Of a stretch of 64,000 nucleotides of DNA, positions 19,989 through 29,732 are shown piece after piece (the first letter of the stretch is position 1; every line of letters starts with the position of its first letter). The stretch spans positions 96,150 through 160,149 of the forward strand of contig JAJPHZ010000038.1 of the NCBI GenBank assembly GCA_021325025.1, given 5' to 3'. Under the pieces are notes generated by a model. That model searched no databases and was not told the DNA's origin. It saw only the letters and a program-made list of their open reading frames with translations. Origin of the DNA: Pseudomonadota bacterium (GTDB lineage Bacteria; Desulfobacterota; Binatia; Binatales; Binataceae). Both the position numbers and the translations under genes were made by a program.

Positions 19989-20765
19989 ATGTGTACGCTG
20001 GCGCTATATCTGCGGGTCTTCCCGCAATTTCCGCTGGTGGTGGCCGCCAACCGCGACGAGTTCCTGGCCCGGCCGGCCGCGGCGCCTACCACGCTGTGCC
20101 AGTATCCGCTGGTAGTTGGCGGCAAGGACCTGCGCGCCGGCGGTACCTGGCTGGCGATCAACGAACACGGGCTGATCGCCGGGTTGCTCAACCGCCGCTC
20201 CGAGTTGCCGGCTGATCCCGATCGGCGCTCACGCGGCCTGTTGTGTCTGGACGCACTGAAGTTCCCCACCGTCAGCGAGGCGCTGCGCTTCGTGGTCGCA
20301 CAGGCGCCCGAACGCTACAATCCGTTTAATCTGTTGCTGGCCTCGCGCGCTGAGGCGGCCGTGGCCCACAATCGCCAGGGCCGAATTGACGCGACCATGC
20401 TGGCCCCGGGCACGCACCTGCTGACCAACCTCGACGTCAACGACTTCGAGTGCCCGCGCATCAGCCGCTCCTTCAACCGTTTCGCGGCGCTGGCCTCCGA
20501 ACGGTCGGTGGCCGACGATCCGCCGCTGATGCGCCAGCGCCTGGCCGCGCTGCTGTCGGACCATTCCACACAGCTCGATCCGCGCACCGGGCGCCCCAAC
20601 TCGCTGTGCCTGCATCTGGGCGATTACGGAACGCGCGAGTCAAGCCTTGTCTTCGTCGACGCCCAGGGTCGCGTCGAGCACTATTTCGCGCCCGGCCCGC
20701 CCTGCACGACCGCATATGCCGCGGCGGCGGTGCCCGAGATGGATGGCCGCAAGCCGCGCGCCTGA
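19989..20765 (+). CDS. NRDE family protein (TANGO2-like)
   Basis: A 258-aa protein of the NRDE/TANGO2 family. It starts MCTLAL and carries the name-giving Asn21-Arg-Asp-Glu motif, then LRAGGTWLAINEHGLIAGLLNRR, also family-typical. The Cys2 position after Met suggests an N-terminal-nucleophile-like fold. The family's function is debated. It converges with the RND permease gene, leaving only 20 bases between stop codons. Confidence 0.9.
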   Translation: MCTLALYLRVFPQFPLVVAANRDEFLARPAAAPTTLCQYPLVVGGKDLRAGGTWLAINEHGLIAGLLNRRSELPADPDRRSRGLLCLDALKFPTVSEALRFVVAQAPERYNPFNLLLASRAEAAVAHNRQGRIDATMLAPGTHLLTNLDVNDFECPRISRSFNRFAALASERSVADDPPLMRQRLAALLSDHSTQLDPRTGRPNSLCLHLGDYGTRESSLVFVDAQGRVEHYFAPGPPCTTAYAAAAVPEMDGRKPRA

Positions 20766-20785
20766 GGTTCGCGATTTCTGTTGCG

Positions 20786-23700
20786 CTACGCCTTTGCGCC
20801 TGAGCCCGGAGCGTCGGGCGGACTGAACCAGGGATAGAGCAGCGGCACCAGATACAAAGTCAGAATCGTTGCGGTGACCAGGCCGCCGATGACGACGGTG
20901 GCCAGCGGACGCTGCACTTCGGCCCCGATGCTGGTTGCCGTCGCCATCGGCACAAAGCCCAGGCTGGCAACCAGCGCGGTCATCAGGACGGGACGCAAGC
21001 GGTCGGCCGCGCCTTCGCGCACTGCCTGTTTCAATGGCAAACCCTGATTGCGCAAGGTATTGATGTGACTGACCATCACGATGCCGTTGAGGACGGCCAC
21101 GCCGAAGAGCGCAATAAAACCGACCGACGCGGACAAATTCAGATTAATGCCGCGCAGCCACAGGGCCGCGATTCCGCCCACCAGCGCGAAGGGCACGTCG
21201 AGCATGATCAGCAGCGATTGACCGACGTTTTCGAACGTCGCGAACAACAGGGCGAAGATAATCGCGATGGACACCGGCAGCACCACCGCGAGCCGGCGGT
21301 TGGCGCGCTGCTGGTTCTCGAATTGCCCGCCCCAGATCATTGAATAACCGGGCGGCAAGCGCACCGCGCGCTCCACGTTGGCGCGCGCAGCGGCAACGAA
21401 GCTGCCCAGGTCGATGCCGCGCACGTTGGTCTGGACCACCAGGCGGCGGCGAGCATTCTCGCGCGTGATCATCTCGGGGCTGTTGACCAGGTTGATGTCC
21501 GCCACCTGTCCGAGCTGGACAATCGCGCCGCTGGGCGCGATTAGCGGCAGCCTGGCCAGCACGTCGGGGTCGTTGCGCTCGCGCTCGGGCAGCCGCAGCG
21601 CGACCCCGAAACGCCGCTGGCCCAGGATCATCTCCGAGACCGGGCGGCTGCCCACCAGCGTTTCGATCATCTCACCGACATCGGAAACATTGAGCCCGTA
21701 GCGCGCCATCTCGGCGCGATTGAGCTGAATCTGCAGTTGGGGCACCCCTGACGTCAGCTCCATTTGCGGATTGAAGGCGCCCGGCGTGGACGCCACCGCG
21801 GCCAGGGTCTTGCGCGCCAGCTCCTGAAGCGTGGCGATGTCGTCGCCGAAAATTTTGATCGCCACGTCGCCGCGGATTCCGGTCACCATCTCGTCCATCC
21901 GCATCTCCATCGGCTGCGTAAAAGTATAGGCAACACCCGGTATGGCGCGCAGGGCCGCGGCGAGCTTGCCGATCAGTTCATCCTTGTCGCGGCAGCACTG
22001 CCATTTGCTCCGCGGTTGCAGGGCGAGATAGGAATCGGATTCATAAACCCCCATCGCCTCGGTCGCCAAATCGGGCCGGCCGAGCTTGGTCACCACGTTG
22101 GCAACCTCGGGAAAGCTCATGATCACCCGCTCAATTTGCCCGCCCAGACGGATTGCTTCATCCAGCGAGATTCCCGGCAGCCGGCGCGAGGTTATGACCA
22201 GCGACCCTTCGTCCAGCCGGGGCATGAACTCGGTGCCGATATATCGCAGCGAGCCGATTGCAGCCGCCAGCACCAGCGCCGAGGCGCCCAGCACCAATCC
22301 GCGCCGTTCCATCACAAAGTCCAGCGAACGCCGGTAGCGGTCGCGCAGCCGATCGAACCATCCGCTGCGCCGGCCTGACGCGCCGCCCGTGCGCAGCACG
22401 TAACTGGACAGTGCCGGCGCCATGGTCAGCGCCAGCAGCAGCGACCCGAACAGGGCCGAGCATACGGTTACGGCCATGGGCCGGAACATCCGGCCCTCCA
22501 TGCCTTGCAAGGTCAAAATCGGCAGGTAGACGGCAATGATGATGGTGACGGCAAACAGGATCGGGCGGGCCACCTCCGAGGCGGCCTCGCGAATAATCTC
22601 GCGATGCTCCAGCGCTTCGCCCTCCTCGAGGCGCCGCACGAAATACTCGACCATCACGATGGTGCCGTCGACGATCATGCCAAAGTCAATCGCGCCCAGG
22701 CTCATCAGATTGGCGGATACCCCGAACACGTACATCCCGATGAACCCGAACAGCATCGCCAGCGGTATGACCAGCGCAACAATCACCGCCGCGCGCAGCT
22801 CGCCCAGGAAAATCAGCAGGATGACGCTGACCAAAATGCCGGCTTCGATCAGGTTGTGTTTGACCGTATGCAGTGTACCTTCGATGACGTGCGATTGGTC
22901 GTAAAAGGGCACAAGCCGGACTCCCGCCGGAAGCCTCAGCGCAGCGATCCGGTCCTTGACCCGCTGGATGACGCGGCGGGCGTCGGCGCCCTTAAGGACG
23001 ATCACCATGCCTGCCACCGCTTCGCCCCTGGCGTCGTAGGTCACGGCTCCCTGGCGCGGTAGCGCTCCAACCCTGACCTGCGCCACATCGCGCACCAACA
23101 CCGGTACGCCGTTGTGCGCCAGCACCACCGTGTTGCCAAGATCGGCCGTGTCCAGTGCGCGGCCCAGCCCCAGAACCGTGTACTGCTGTTCGGCGTGCTG
23201 GATAAAGCCGCCGCCGAAGTTGGTGTTGTTCTCAGCGATGCGGGTCAAGACGTCGTGCAGCGTCAGGTTGTAGCGGCGCAGTGCGTCGGGTTGCAACTCG
23301 ATCACGTATTGTTTGGTAAAACCGCCCCAGGAATTGATTTCGCTGACCCCTGCAATCGCGCGCAGCTCGTAGCGCAACTGCCAGTCCTGGAGCGTCTTCA
23401 GGTCGGTCAGCGAAACGTTGCGGCTCTGCAGCGTGTATTGAAAGGCCTCGCCAAAGACGCTGGCCAGCGGGCCCATGACCGGCGAAAGTCCCGCCGGCAG
23501 CCGGCCACGCGCTTCGTTCAGCCGCTCATTAACCAGTTGGCGCGCCAGAAAAATCCCGATTTCGTCGTCGAACACCGCCGTGATCATCGACAAGCCCAGC
23601 TTGGAGGCCGAGCGCACGGTCAACATGTGTGGGATGCCCATCAGGGCCGTCTCGAGCGGGAAACTAACCAGGCGCTCGACTTCCGCCGGCGACATCCCGG

Positions 23701-23860
23701 GGCATTCGGTAGTTACCACCACCTGCGTGGGAGTAAGGTCGGGAAACGCCTCAATCGGGATATTCCACATGATATACGCGCCAAACACCGCCACGGCGCA
23801 GGTTGCCGCAAGCACGACCCATCGGTAGTCAAGGGCAAAATTGATCACCCGGCGCAGCAT
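20786..23860 (-). CDS. heavy-metal efflux RND permease (CusA/CzcA type)
   Basis: A 1024-aa inner-membrane RND pump driven by proton import, with 12 predicted transmembrane helices in the usual 1+5+1+5 layout and two large periplasmic loops. The transmembrane-4 motif DFGMIVDGTIVMVE carries the two Asp and one Glu that mark the heavy-metal (HME) subfamily. The start MLRRVINFALDYRWVVL is typical. It is the last gene of the operon TolC-type, adaptor, pump. The metal (Cu/Ag or Co/Zn/Cd) is not decided by what I can see, and no sensor or regulator gene lies next to it. Confidence 0.94.
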   Translation of the reverse strand: MLRRVINFALDYRWVVLAATCAVAVFGAYIMWNIPIEAFPDLTPTQVVVTTECPGMSPAEVERLVSFPLETALMGIPHMLTVRSASKLGLSMITAVFDDEIGIFLARQLVNERLNEARGRLPAGLSPVMGPLASVFGEAFQYTLQSRNVSLTDLKTLQDWQLRYELRAIAGVSEINSWGGFTKQYVIELQPDALRRYNLTLHDVLTRIAENNTNFGGGFIQHAEQQYTVLGLGRALDTADLGNTVVLAHNGVPVLVRDVAQVRVGALPRQGAVTYDARGEAVAGMVIVLKGADARRVIQRVKDRIAALRLPAGVRLVPFYDQSHVIEGTLHTVKHNLIEAGILVSVILLIFLGELRAAVIVALVIPLAMLFGFIGMYVFGVSANLMSLGAIDFGMIVDGTIVMVEYFVRRLEEGEALEHREIIREAASEVARPILFAVTIIIAVYLPILTLQGMEGRMFRPMAVTVCSALFGSLLLALTMAPALSSYVLRTGGASGRRSGWFDRLRDRYRRSLDFVMERRGLVLGASALVLAAAIGSLRYIGTEFMPRLDEGSLVITSRRLPGISLDEAIRLGGQIERVIMSFPEVANVVTKLGRPDLATEAMGVYESDSYLALQPRSKWQCCRDKDELIGKLAAALRAIPGVAYTFTQPMEMRMDEMVTGIRGDVAIKIFGDDIATLQELARKTLAAVASTPGAFNPQMELTSGVPQLQIQLNRAEMARYGLNVSDVGEMIETLVGSRPVSEMILGQRRFGVALRLPERERNDPDVLARLPLIAPSGAIVQLGQVADINLVNSPEMITRENARRRLVVQTNVRGIDLGSFVAAARANVERAVRLPPGYSMIWGGQFENQQRANRRLAVVLPVSIAIIFALLFATFENVGQSLLIMLDVPFALVGGIAALWLRGINLNLSASVGFIALFGVAVLNGIVMVSHINTLRNQGLPLKQAVREGAADRLRPVLMTALVASLGFVPMATATSIGAEVQRPLATVVIGGLVTATILTLYLVPLLYPWFSPPDAPGSGAKA

Positions 23861-23865
23861 CGCGA

Positions 23866-25062
23866 TCAGTCCTGCGACAAAGTCCGAGTCAGGAACTGGG
23901 ACTTGACCACGAAGGCGCCGCCATCGACCACGGATTCGCCGGGCCTGACTCCGGCGCTGATTTCAACCAGGCCGCCGCGCCGCTCGCCTAGCCCCACCGG
24001 ACGCACCTCGAAGGTGGCGTCGCCATGGCGGACGAAAACCACCGGGTTGCCGTTGAGGTCCTGAACTGCGACCTGATGCACAAAAATGGCTTCGCGCGAA
24101 CCGCCCTTGGCGATTTCGGCGGTGGCAAACATGTTGGGCCGCAACAACCCCTCGCTGTTGGGTACCACCACGCGAACCGACAGCGTGCGCGTGGTCGGGT
24201 CCAGGCGCGGCCCAAGCTGGTCGACCCAGCCATTAAACACGGTGTCAGGATAAGCGCGGACGCGAACGCTGGCCGCCAGGCCGACACGAACCTGATGGAT
24301 GTCGGCCTCGTTCACCGCAGCGATCATCCACAGCGAGGAAAAATCCGAAACGCTGAAAGTTTCCTGCCCCGGCTGAACGGCCGTGCCGGGCGTCACCATC
24401 CGCGCAATTACGACACCCGCGCGCGGCGTCTTAATCGGCATCGCATCGGCGTCGACATTGAGCCGCTCCAGGCCCCGTTCCGGAACCTGCAGCATTCCGG
24501 CCAGATGCGCCTGTGCGGCGCGGAGCGCCGCAGCCGCCTTTTCCTGCTCCGCAAGCGCGTTTTGGTACTGCAATTCGGAGCGCTCGGTCTCCTCGCGCGA
24601 GGCGTATTGGATGGCATACAGCCTGCGATAACGGTCGCGCACGGTACGCGTGTACGCGAGCTGCCGGCGGCAGCGCTCCACCTCGGCCAGCGCCGACTGG
24701 TAAGCGGCCACCGCGTCGTGCAGGTCGTGACTGTGCACCAGCGCCAGAACCTGCCCGGCGCGCACGCTGTCGCCCACGTTGGCAAAAACCTTGGTCACCG
24801 TACCGGGGAACAACACCCCGATGTGCTCGGTTCGCTGCTCATTGACGGTCAGCGAGCCGGGTGCGCTGACCACAACCGGCACCGAGCGCAGCGCGGCCGG
24901 TACGACGGTTATACCCGCCGCCCGCTGCGAGGACGGCGCGATGGTGATCTGGGCAATTCCTGCTCCGGCCGCGCCTTGCGGCGCGGTTGGCATATCACGC
25001 GAGCAGGCCAGGACAGCGGCCAACGCGCCGGCGGTCAGTACCGCGGCAATCGCACGCTTCAT
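23866..25062 (-). CDS. RND efflux periplasmic adaptor (CusB/CzcB type)
   Basis: A 398-aa membrane-fusion protein. It has a lipoprotein signal with Cys20 (AAVLACS), so it is probably anchored in the inner membrane. Lipoyl half-motifs lie around residues 85-110 and 210-235, an alpha-helical hairpin spans about 112-195 (AAYQSALAEVERCRRQ), and the beta-barrel and membrane-proximal domains follow. Its ATG overlaps the stop of the TolC-type gene by four bases, and it ends five bases before the pump start, so the three are translationally linked. Confidence 0.92.
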   Translation of the reverse strand: MKRAIAAVLTAGALAAVLACSRDMPTAPQGAAGAGIAQITIAPSSQRAAGITVVPAALRSVPVVVSAPGSLTVNEQRTEHIGVLFPGTVTKVFANVGDSVRAGQVLALVHSHDLHDAVAAYQSALAEVERCRRQLAYTRTVRDRYRRLYAIQYASREETERSELQYQNALAEQEKAAAALRAAQAHLAGMLQVPERGLERLNVDADAMPIKTPRAGVVIARMVTPGTAVQPGQETFSVSDFSSLWMIAAVNEADIHQVRVGLAASVRVRAYPDTVFNGWVDQLGPRLDPTTRTLSVRVVVPNSEGLLRPNMFATAEIAKGGSREAIFVHQVAVQDLNGNPVVFVRHGDATFEVRPVGLGERRGGLVEISAGVRPGESVVDGGAFVVKSQFLTRTLSQD

Positions 25063-26336
25063 CGAATCGTCATCCCGGTAGCGTATTCAAGATGCACCAG
25101 GCTCTGGTGATATTGGGCCAGGGCGCGCAGGTAGGAAACACGTGTCTCGATGCGCATCCGTTCGGCGTCGAGGAAACGGATGAGGTCCGCACCGCCGATA
25201 TGGTAGGCCTCGCGGGTAATCTCGAGGTTACGGCTGGCGCGTTCGTTCATCGCCGGCATAATGCGCTCGAGCGCTTCCAGGCTGCGGCGGTATTGCTTGA
25301 GTGCGCTGGCAACCTCCGCGCGAATCGCCAGTTCCTGTGCCTTGACGCCCAGCTTTGCAATTCTCAACTCGGCATCGGCGGCCGCGATGCGGCCCTGATT
25401 GCGGTTGAACAGCGGCAGTGCGGCCTTCACACCGAAGAACAGCGTATCGCGTCCCACGAACTGGTCATAGCCGCTCCAACGCTTGTATCCCAGCATCAAG
25501 TCGGGATCCGGAATCGCGTTGGCGCGCTCCAGCCGGGCAGTGGCCTGAGCCTGTTGAAGGCGCGCGTTGGCAAGGCGCACCTCGGGACGCTGCCGCAGCA
25601 CTACGTCGAGGCTGGGCAGCTTGAGCGCCGCAATTGCTTGCAGCGAATCGGTGAAGGTGACGCTTTGCGGAAAATCGCCGGCGCCCATTTCCTGATAAAG
25701 CCCGACCAAAGTGCGATCTGCTTCCGCCGCCGCCAAATTGGCGCTGGCAGCGAGGCGATCGCTTTCGAGCTGGATGCGCAACAGGTCAGCCCCGGCGGCG
25801 GCTCCTTCATGCACCCGTGCCCGGCTGTAAGCAACCATACGGCTTAAGGTTGCTGCTTCCTCACGATACAGTTCGCGGACCATCGCCGCAGCGCTGGCCC
25901 CCCAATAGGCCAACGCCACGCGCGCGGCCAGTTGCCGCAGTGCGATTTCGGCTTCCAGACCGCTCACGGCAATGCCGGCCTGAGCCGCCGCCACCCGCCG
26001 CTGGCGTTTGCCGCCCAATTCGATGGTCTGGCTGGCGTAAATGTAGTCGTCGGTCTGGTTGGAAAAAGTGAATCCAGGCGCTCCACCCAGCGGCTCATTT
26101 TCCGAGGTCGCGGTCAAGACAGGATTGGGAATCAGACCGGCTTGGGTGCGCATGCCTTGGGCGACGTCAATCCGCTGGTGCGCAATGTCTATCAAGGGAT
26201 TGTGTTCGCGCGCAATCTGCAGCGCCTGCGCCAGGCTGAGGGTGGGCGTTTGGGCCGCAGCAATCCCGGCCGCAGCCCCGATCCAAACCAGCGCAAATGC
26301 CGCCGTCCCTATGCCAAAAAGCGAACCGATCTTCAT
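25059..26336 (-). CDS. TolC-family outer-membrane efflux protein
   Basis: A 425-aa outer-membrane factor with a Sec signal peptide (cleavage near AAA, residue 27). Two repeated long-helix blocks follow (about 40-220 and 225-415), the classic TolC structural repeat. Trimers form the exit duct for the RND pump encoded downstream. It is the first gene of the operon and overlaps the adaptor gene by four bases. About 60 bases separate its ATG from the EVE-domain gene, so the operon promoter must be there or inside that gene. Confidence 0.92.
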   Translation of the reverse strand: MKIGSLFGIGTAAFALVWIGAAAGIAAAQTPTLSLAQALQIAREHNPLIDIAHQRIDVAQGMRTQAGLIPNPVLTATSENEPLGGAPGFTFSNQTDDYIYASQTIELGGKRQRRVAAAQAGIAVSGLEAEIALRQLAARVALAYWGASAAAMVRELYREEAATLSRMVAYSRARVHEGAAAGADLLRIQLESDRLAASANLAAAEADRTLVGLYQEMGAGDFPQSVTFTDSLQAIAALKLPSLDVVLRQRPEVRLANARLQQAQATARLERANAIPDPDLMLGYKRWSGYDQFVGRDTLFFGVKAALPLFNRNQGRIAAADAELRIAKLGVKAQELAIRAEVASALKQYRRSLEALERIMPAMNERASRNLEITREAYHIGGADLIRFLDAERMRIETRVSYLRALAQYHQSLVHLEYATGMTIR

Positions 26337-26398
26337 CTCCCGTGCACCTCAGGCCCCAGCCTAGACCGCGCAAGGTCCGGAGGCAGCCCACAGAAGCG

Positions 26399-26809
26399 TC
26401 AAATCTTGACCTTGGGATAGCGCTTGCGCATCCAGGCAGCGAACTTCTCCGGCGCGGGCATGGTTGACAGGCGGCCCTGGCGCACCAGCGCCCAATCGTC
26501 GAACTGCCTGGTCTGCTTGATTTCCGCCAGCGTCACCGGCGGCTCCAGGCGCTGCATGAACTCCAGGTCGACCACCGCCGATTTTGGATTTTTGGGGTCG
26601 TCGCGCGGCGCCGAGCGCACCACCGCCATCCCCACAATCGCCGACACGCCACCGCTATGATAGATAAACACACGATCGCCCGGATGCATCTGGCGAATTG
26701 CGCGAACCGCCTGCGGATTGGTCACGCCGTCCCATACCGTACGCGCCTCGCGTTCGAGATCGTCGATTGAATAAGTCTCGGGGTCGGTCTTGGCCAAAAA
26801 ATAGTTCAT
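26399..26809 (-). CDS. EVE domain-containing protein
   Basis: A 136-aa single-domain EVE protein (MNYFLAKTDPETYSIDDLE, then TVWDGVTNPQA and GDRVFIYHSG). EVE domains belong to the PUA-like fold and are proposed readers of modified bases. The start is the internal ATG at 26809, backed by AGAGGA about six bases upstream. The longer frame adds only seven residues. It lies divergent from the Fpg/Nei-type glycosylase, a DNA-repair gene, which may or may not be meaningful. Confidence 0.9.
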   Translation of the reverse strand: MNYFLAKTDPETYSIDDLEREARTVWDGVTNPQAVRAIRQMHPGDRVFIYHSGGVSAIVGMAVVRSAPRDDPKNPKSAVVDLEFMQRLEPPVTLAEIKQTRQFDDWALVRQGRLSTMPAPEKFAAWMRKRYPKVKI

Positions 26810-26887
26810 GCGTGTCCTCTTTGGCTGCAAGATGGGGTAAATCTACCATACGCGGCGCTAAAGACGCTTGACCCGCGGCGCGCGATT

Positions 26888-27787
26888 ATGCCGGAACTGC
26901 CCGACGTCACGGTTTACGTCGAAGCTCTGCGCGAGCGCATCATCGGCCACAAGCTGATGCGCGTCGTGCTCAAGAGCCCCTTTGTGCTGCGCTCGGCCCA
27001 TCCGCCGCTGACGGCGCTGCACGGCAGAACCGTCCATGAGGTGAGAAGGCTCGGCAAGCAGATCGCCATCGCCGTCGAAGGCGGGCTGTGGCTGGTACTG
27101 CATCTGAAAATCGCCGGACGGCTGCACTGGCAGACTCTCGCGCCCAAGCTCGGCGGCAGAAACACCCTGGCAGCGTTCGAGTTTGAGGGCGGATGGTTGT
27201 GGCTGACCGAAGCCGGCACCCAGCGGCGCGCGGCGATGCATGTGGTCGAGGGCGAAGACGGGCTTTTAGCGCTGCACGCCGGTGGAGTCGAACCGTTGGA
27301 AGCCGACGCGGCCGCTTTTGCCGCCGCGCTGCGCGTGGAAAACCATACGCTCAAGCGCGCCCTCACCGATCCTCATCTGATAAGCGGCATCGGCAACGCC
27401 TACTCCGACGAGATTCTGCATCGCGCCCAGCTCTCGCCGGTCGCGATGACGCACAAGCTTAGTGATGAAGAGATGCAGCGGCTGTATACAGCAACGCGCC
27501 AAGTCCTGATCGAATGGACCGCCCGCTTGCGCGCGCAGACGGGTGGCGAATTTCCCGAAGGCGTCACCGCGTTTCGTGCCGGGATGGCGGTGCATGGTCG
27601 CTTTGGCCAGCCCTGTCCGCGATGCGGCGCCAGGGTGCAGCGCATCCGCTATGCCGCCAACGAGACCAATTACTGCGCGCGATGTCAGACCGGCGGACGC
27701 CTGCTTGCCGACCGCGCACTCTCCCGCCTGATGCACGAAGACTGGCCGCGCACGCTGGAGGAACTGGAGGCGCTGCGCAAGCGCTGA
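26888..27787 (+). CDS. Fpg/Nei-family DNA glycosylase
   Basis: A 299-aa base-excision-repair glycosylase and AP lyase. The catalytic Pro2-Glu3 is present (MPELPDV). A Lys in RRLGKQIAI (about 58) matches the conserved beta-lobe lysine. The H2TH region has ISGIGNAYSDEILHRAQLSP, and the zinc finger is CPRCG...CARCQ (CxxC-x16-CxxC). It may be specific for 8-oxoguanine or oxidised pyrimidines. MutM versus Nei is not settled by eye. Confidence 0.9.
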   Translation: MPELPDVTVYVEALRERIIGHKLMRVVLKSPFVLRSAHPPLTALHGRTVHEVRRLGKQIAIAVEGGLWLVLHLKIAGRLHWQTLAPKLGGRNTLAAFEFEGGWLWLTEAGTQRRAAMHVVEGEDGLLALHAGGVEPLEADAAAFAAALRVENHTLKRALTDPHLISGIGNAYSDEILHRAQLSPVAMTHKLSDEEMQRLYTATRQVLIEWTARLRAQTGGEFPEGVTAFRAGMAVHGRFGQPCPRCGARVQRIRYAANETNYCARCQTGGRLLADRALSRLMHEDWPRTLEELEALRKR

Positions 27788-27789
27788 TT

Positions 27790-27975
27790 TTACTGCTCGA
27801 AGAAGGCCGCGATTGCGGCCAGCACGAAGCATCCGATCGCGATTGCCGCAAGCGCCACAAACAGCCGCACCAAAAATGGCGGCTCAATCACGAAGAACAA
27901 GACCGCGCCGGTGATAAACGCAAGCACGCAGGCGACCAGCGCGAACACGATGCTTACCCGGCGCAGCTGCTCCAT
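27790..27975 (-). CDS. small two-helix membrane protein
   Basis: A 61-aa protein made almost entirely of two hydrophobic helices (about 8-29 and 33-56) joined by EPP. I do not recognise a family. It sits between the convergent glycosylase and the CoA-transferase gene on the minus strand, 42 bases upstream of the end of nothing larger. Composition argues for a real membrane protein. The evidence beyond that is thin. Confidence 0.5.
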   Translation of the reverse strand: MEQLRRVSIVFALVACVLAFITGAVLFFVIEPPFLVRLFVALAAIAIGCFVLAAIAAFFEQ

Positions 27976-28017
27976 CGCTATCGGCCGCCTGCTCAGGCTT
28001 AAGACCGGGCGCAGATC

Positions 28018-29190
28018 CTACTTGATAATGCCGCCCGAGCGCAGCTCCTCGATCTCGCCGCGCTCGAGCCCGCATTCGCGCAGGACCTCCTCGGTATGTT
28101 CGCCCAGGCGCGGCGGAATCCGCCGCATCTGCATCGGCGTCTCCGAAAAGCGCGCGGCGCAGCGATTGGCGCGCACCTTGCCCACGCCCGGATAGTCGTA
28201 CATGAAGAAAATCTGGTTGGCGATCGCGTCGGCGTCCTCGAACAGCGACTCATAGTTATGAATCGGCGCGCAGGGGACGTCCTGCGCGGCGAGCGCGGCC
28301 AGCAGCTCGGCGCTGTCGCGCTCCTGGTAGAGTTGGGCGCTGTTGCGCAGGATGGCGCGCACACGCTCCATCCGCGGCACGTTCTCGTCCCACCATTCGG
28401 GATGCCCCAGCGCGACGGTGATGCCGCGATACTGCGCGTCGGTCAGGGGGCCGACCGAGATATAACCGTCGCGCGTCTTGAACGGCTCGACGGTGACGCT
28501 GCGCGGCATCTGGTCCTTGAATTCCTCCGGCGGCTGCAGGACATGGGGAAAGCCGGTGTCGTTAAAATTGAACGCGATCAGCGCCTCCAGCATCGGCACC
28601 CTGATGTACTGGCCCACACCGCGGTTGCGCGCGGCGTGCAGCGCGCTGACCATGCACAGCGCAGCGGTGATCCCGGCGATCTTGTCGGCCATCGCCATCT
28701 GCACGCCCATCGGACGGCCGATGCGCGCCCCCTGCAGATGACTTAGCCCGGAGTAGCCCTGGATCAACGGGTCGTAGGCGGGTGCATTGGCGTTGGGGCC
28801 GTCAGGGCCGAAGCCGGAGATCGAGCAATAGACAATCTTGTGATTGACGCGGCGGATATCGGCGTAACCCACGCCCAGGCGGTCGGCAACACCCGGGCGA
28901 TTGTTTTCGATAAACGCGTCGGCCCGCGCCGCCATCCGACGCACCAGGTCGCGGCCCCCGTCCTTTTGCAGGTCGACGACGATCGAGCGTTTGTTGCGGT
29001 TGAAGGACAAGAAGCCCACCGACATGCCGTTCTTCTGCGGCCGGCTGAAGGTGCGCAGCGAGTCACCCTCGGGCGCTTCGATCTTGATGATGTCGGCGCC
29101 CAGGTCGCCCAGCAGCATCGTGCAAAAGGGTCCGGAGATTACCGAAGTCAAATCCAGGATACGAAAACCTGCCAATGGTCCGTCGGTCAT
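28018..29190 (-). CDS. CaiB/BaiF (family III) CoA-transferase
   Basis: A 390-aa formyl-CoA transferase-like enzyme moving CoA between carboxylic acids. The N-terminus is MTDGPLAGFRILDLTSVISGPFCTMLLGDLGADIIKIE in family position. The conserved RNKRSIVVDLQK and PAYDPLIQGYSGL segments follow. The open frame continues 117 codons upstream, but that part reads antisense through tRNA-Leu and is not coding. The ATG at 29190 has GAGAGG upstream and fits the family start. The substrate is unknown. No partner thiolase or dehydrogenase is adjacent. Confidence 0.92.
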   Translation of the reverse strand: MTDGPLAGFRILDLTSVISGPFCTMLLGDLGADIIKIEAPEGDSLRTFSRPQKNGMSVGFLSFNRNKRSIVVDLQKDGGRDLVRRMAARADAFIENNRPGVADRLGVGYADIRRVNHKIVYCSISGFGPDGPNANAPAYDPLIQGYSGLSHLQGARIGRPMGVQMAMADKIAGITAALCMVSALHAARNRGVGQYIRVPMLEALIAFNFNDTGFPHVLQPPEEFKDQMPRSVTVEPFKTRDGYISVGPLTDAQYRGITVALGHPEWWDENVPRMERVRAILRNSAQLYQERDSAELLAALAAQDVPCAPIHNYESLFEDADAIANQIFFMYDYPGVGKVRANRCAARFSETPMQMRRIPPRLGEHTEEVLRECGLERGEIEELRSGGIIK

Positions 29191-29361
29191 TGCCCTGCCG
29201 TCCTCTCCCGCGCCCGATGAAATGCGGCTTAGAACTACCATGCGCACGCCGCGCGCGCGAGCATCGGGGGCTGCGTCTTGAAACAACCGCCGCGGCCGGT
29301 TAAACCATCTGGCTTCAGGTGGCCGCCGCCGTGTACAATCCTTCGGCGACCCGAGCTGCCC

Positions 29362-29447
29362 GCGAGAGTGGCGGAATGGCAGACGCGCAAGGCTCAGGAC
29401 CTTGTGAGGGCAACCTCGTGGGGGTTCAAGTCCCCCCTCTCGCACCA
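29362..29447 (+). tRNA. tRNA-Leu (anticodon CAG)
   Basis: An 86-base tRNA with encoded CCA. The acceptor arms are GCGAGAG (29362-29368) and CTCTCGC (29437-29443), with discriminator A. The anticodon stem is CAAGG/CCTTG with loop CTCAGGA giving anticodon CAG. A long class II variable arm (TGAGG...CCTCG) and a five-pair T-arm around TTCAAGT confirm leucine. It lies between the divergent CoA-transferase gene and valS. Confidence 0.97.
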
Positions 29448-29732
29448 TCCCCATGGCGCCATCCGGTTCTTTTCCGCGCGACTGCGCGCCGGCTGCGACG
29501 CTCCCGGCTGTAAAGCGCGCGTACGAGCGGCTTGCGGACACTGCGAAGCGTCAGTGCGCGAGGCCTTTTCGACCTCTGTTTGATCCGCAACATTACGGGC
29601 GATCGTTTGTGCGCGGCGAGACCAGGCAAAACCGGCGCATGTTGAATCCCTTGGCTGGCTGTTAATATGATCGCACATCGCTGGCCGGCTTTGCGGCGCG
29701 CGGTCAATCTGCCACTGACGGACTGACTCCAG

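Noticed and set aside
29191..29541. 117-codon N-terminal extension of the CoA-transferase
   Set aside because: It reads antisense through tRNA-Leu and has no homology to the family, while ATG 29190 has an RBS and fits the family start.
29448..29732. Possible terminator hairpin (GAGG/CCTC) between tRNA-Leu and valS
   Set aside because: Four-base stem with a loose loop and only a short T stretch, too weak to report.
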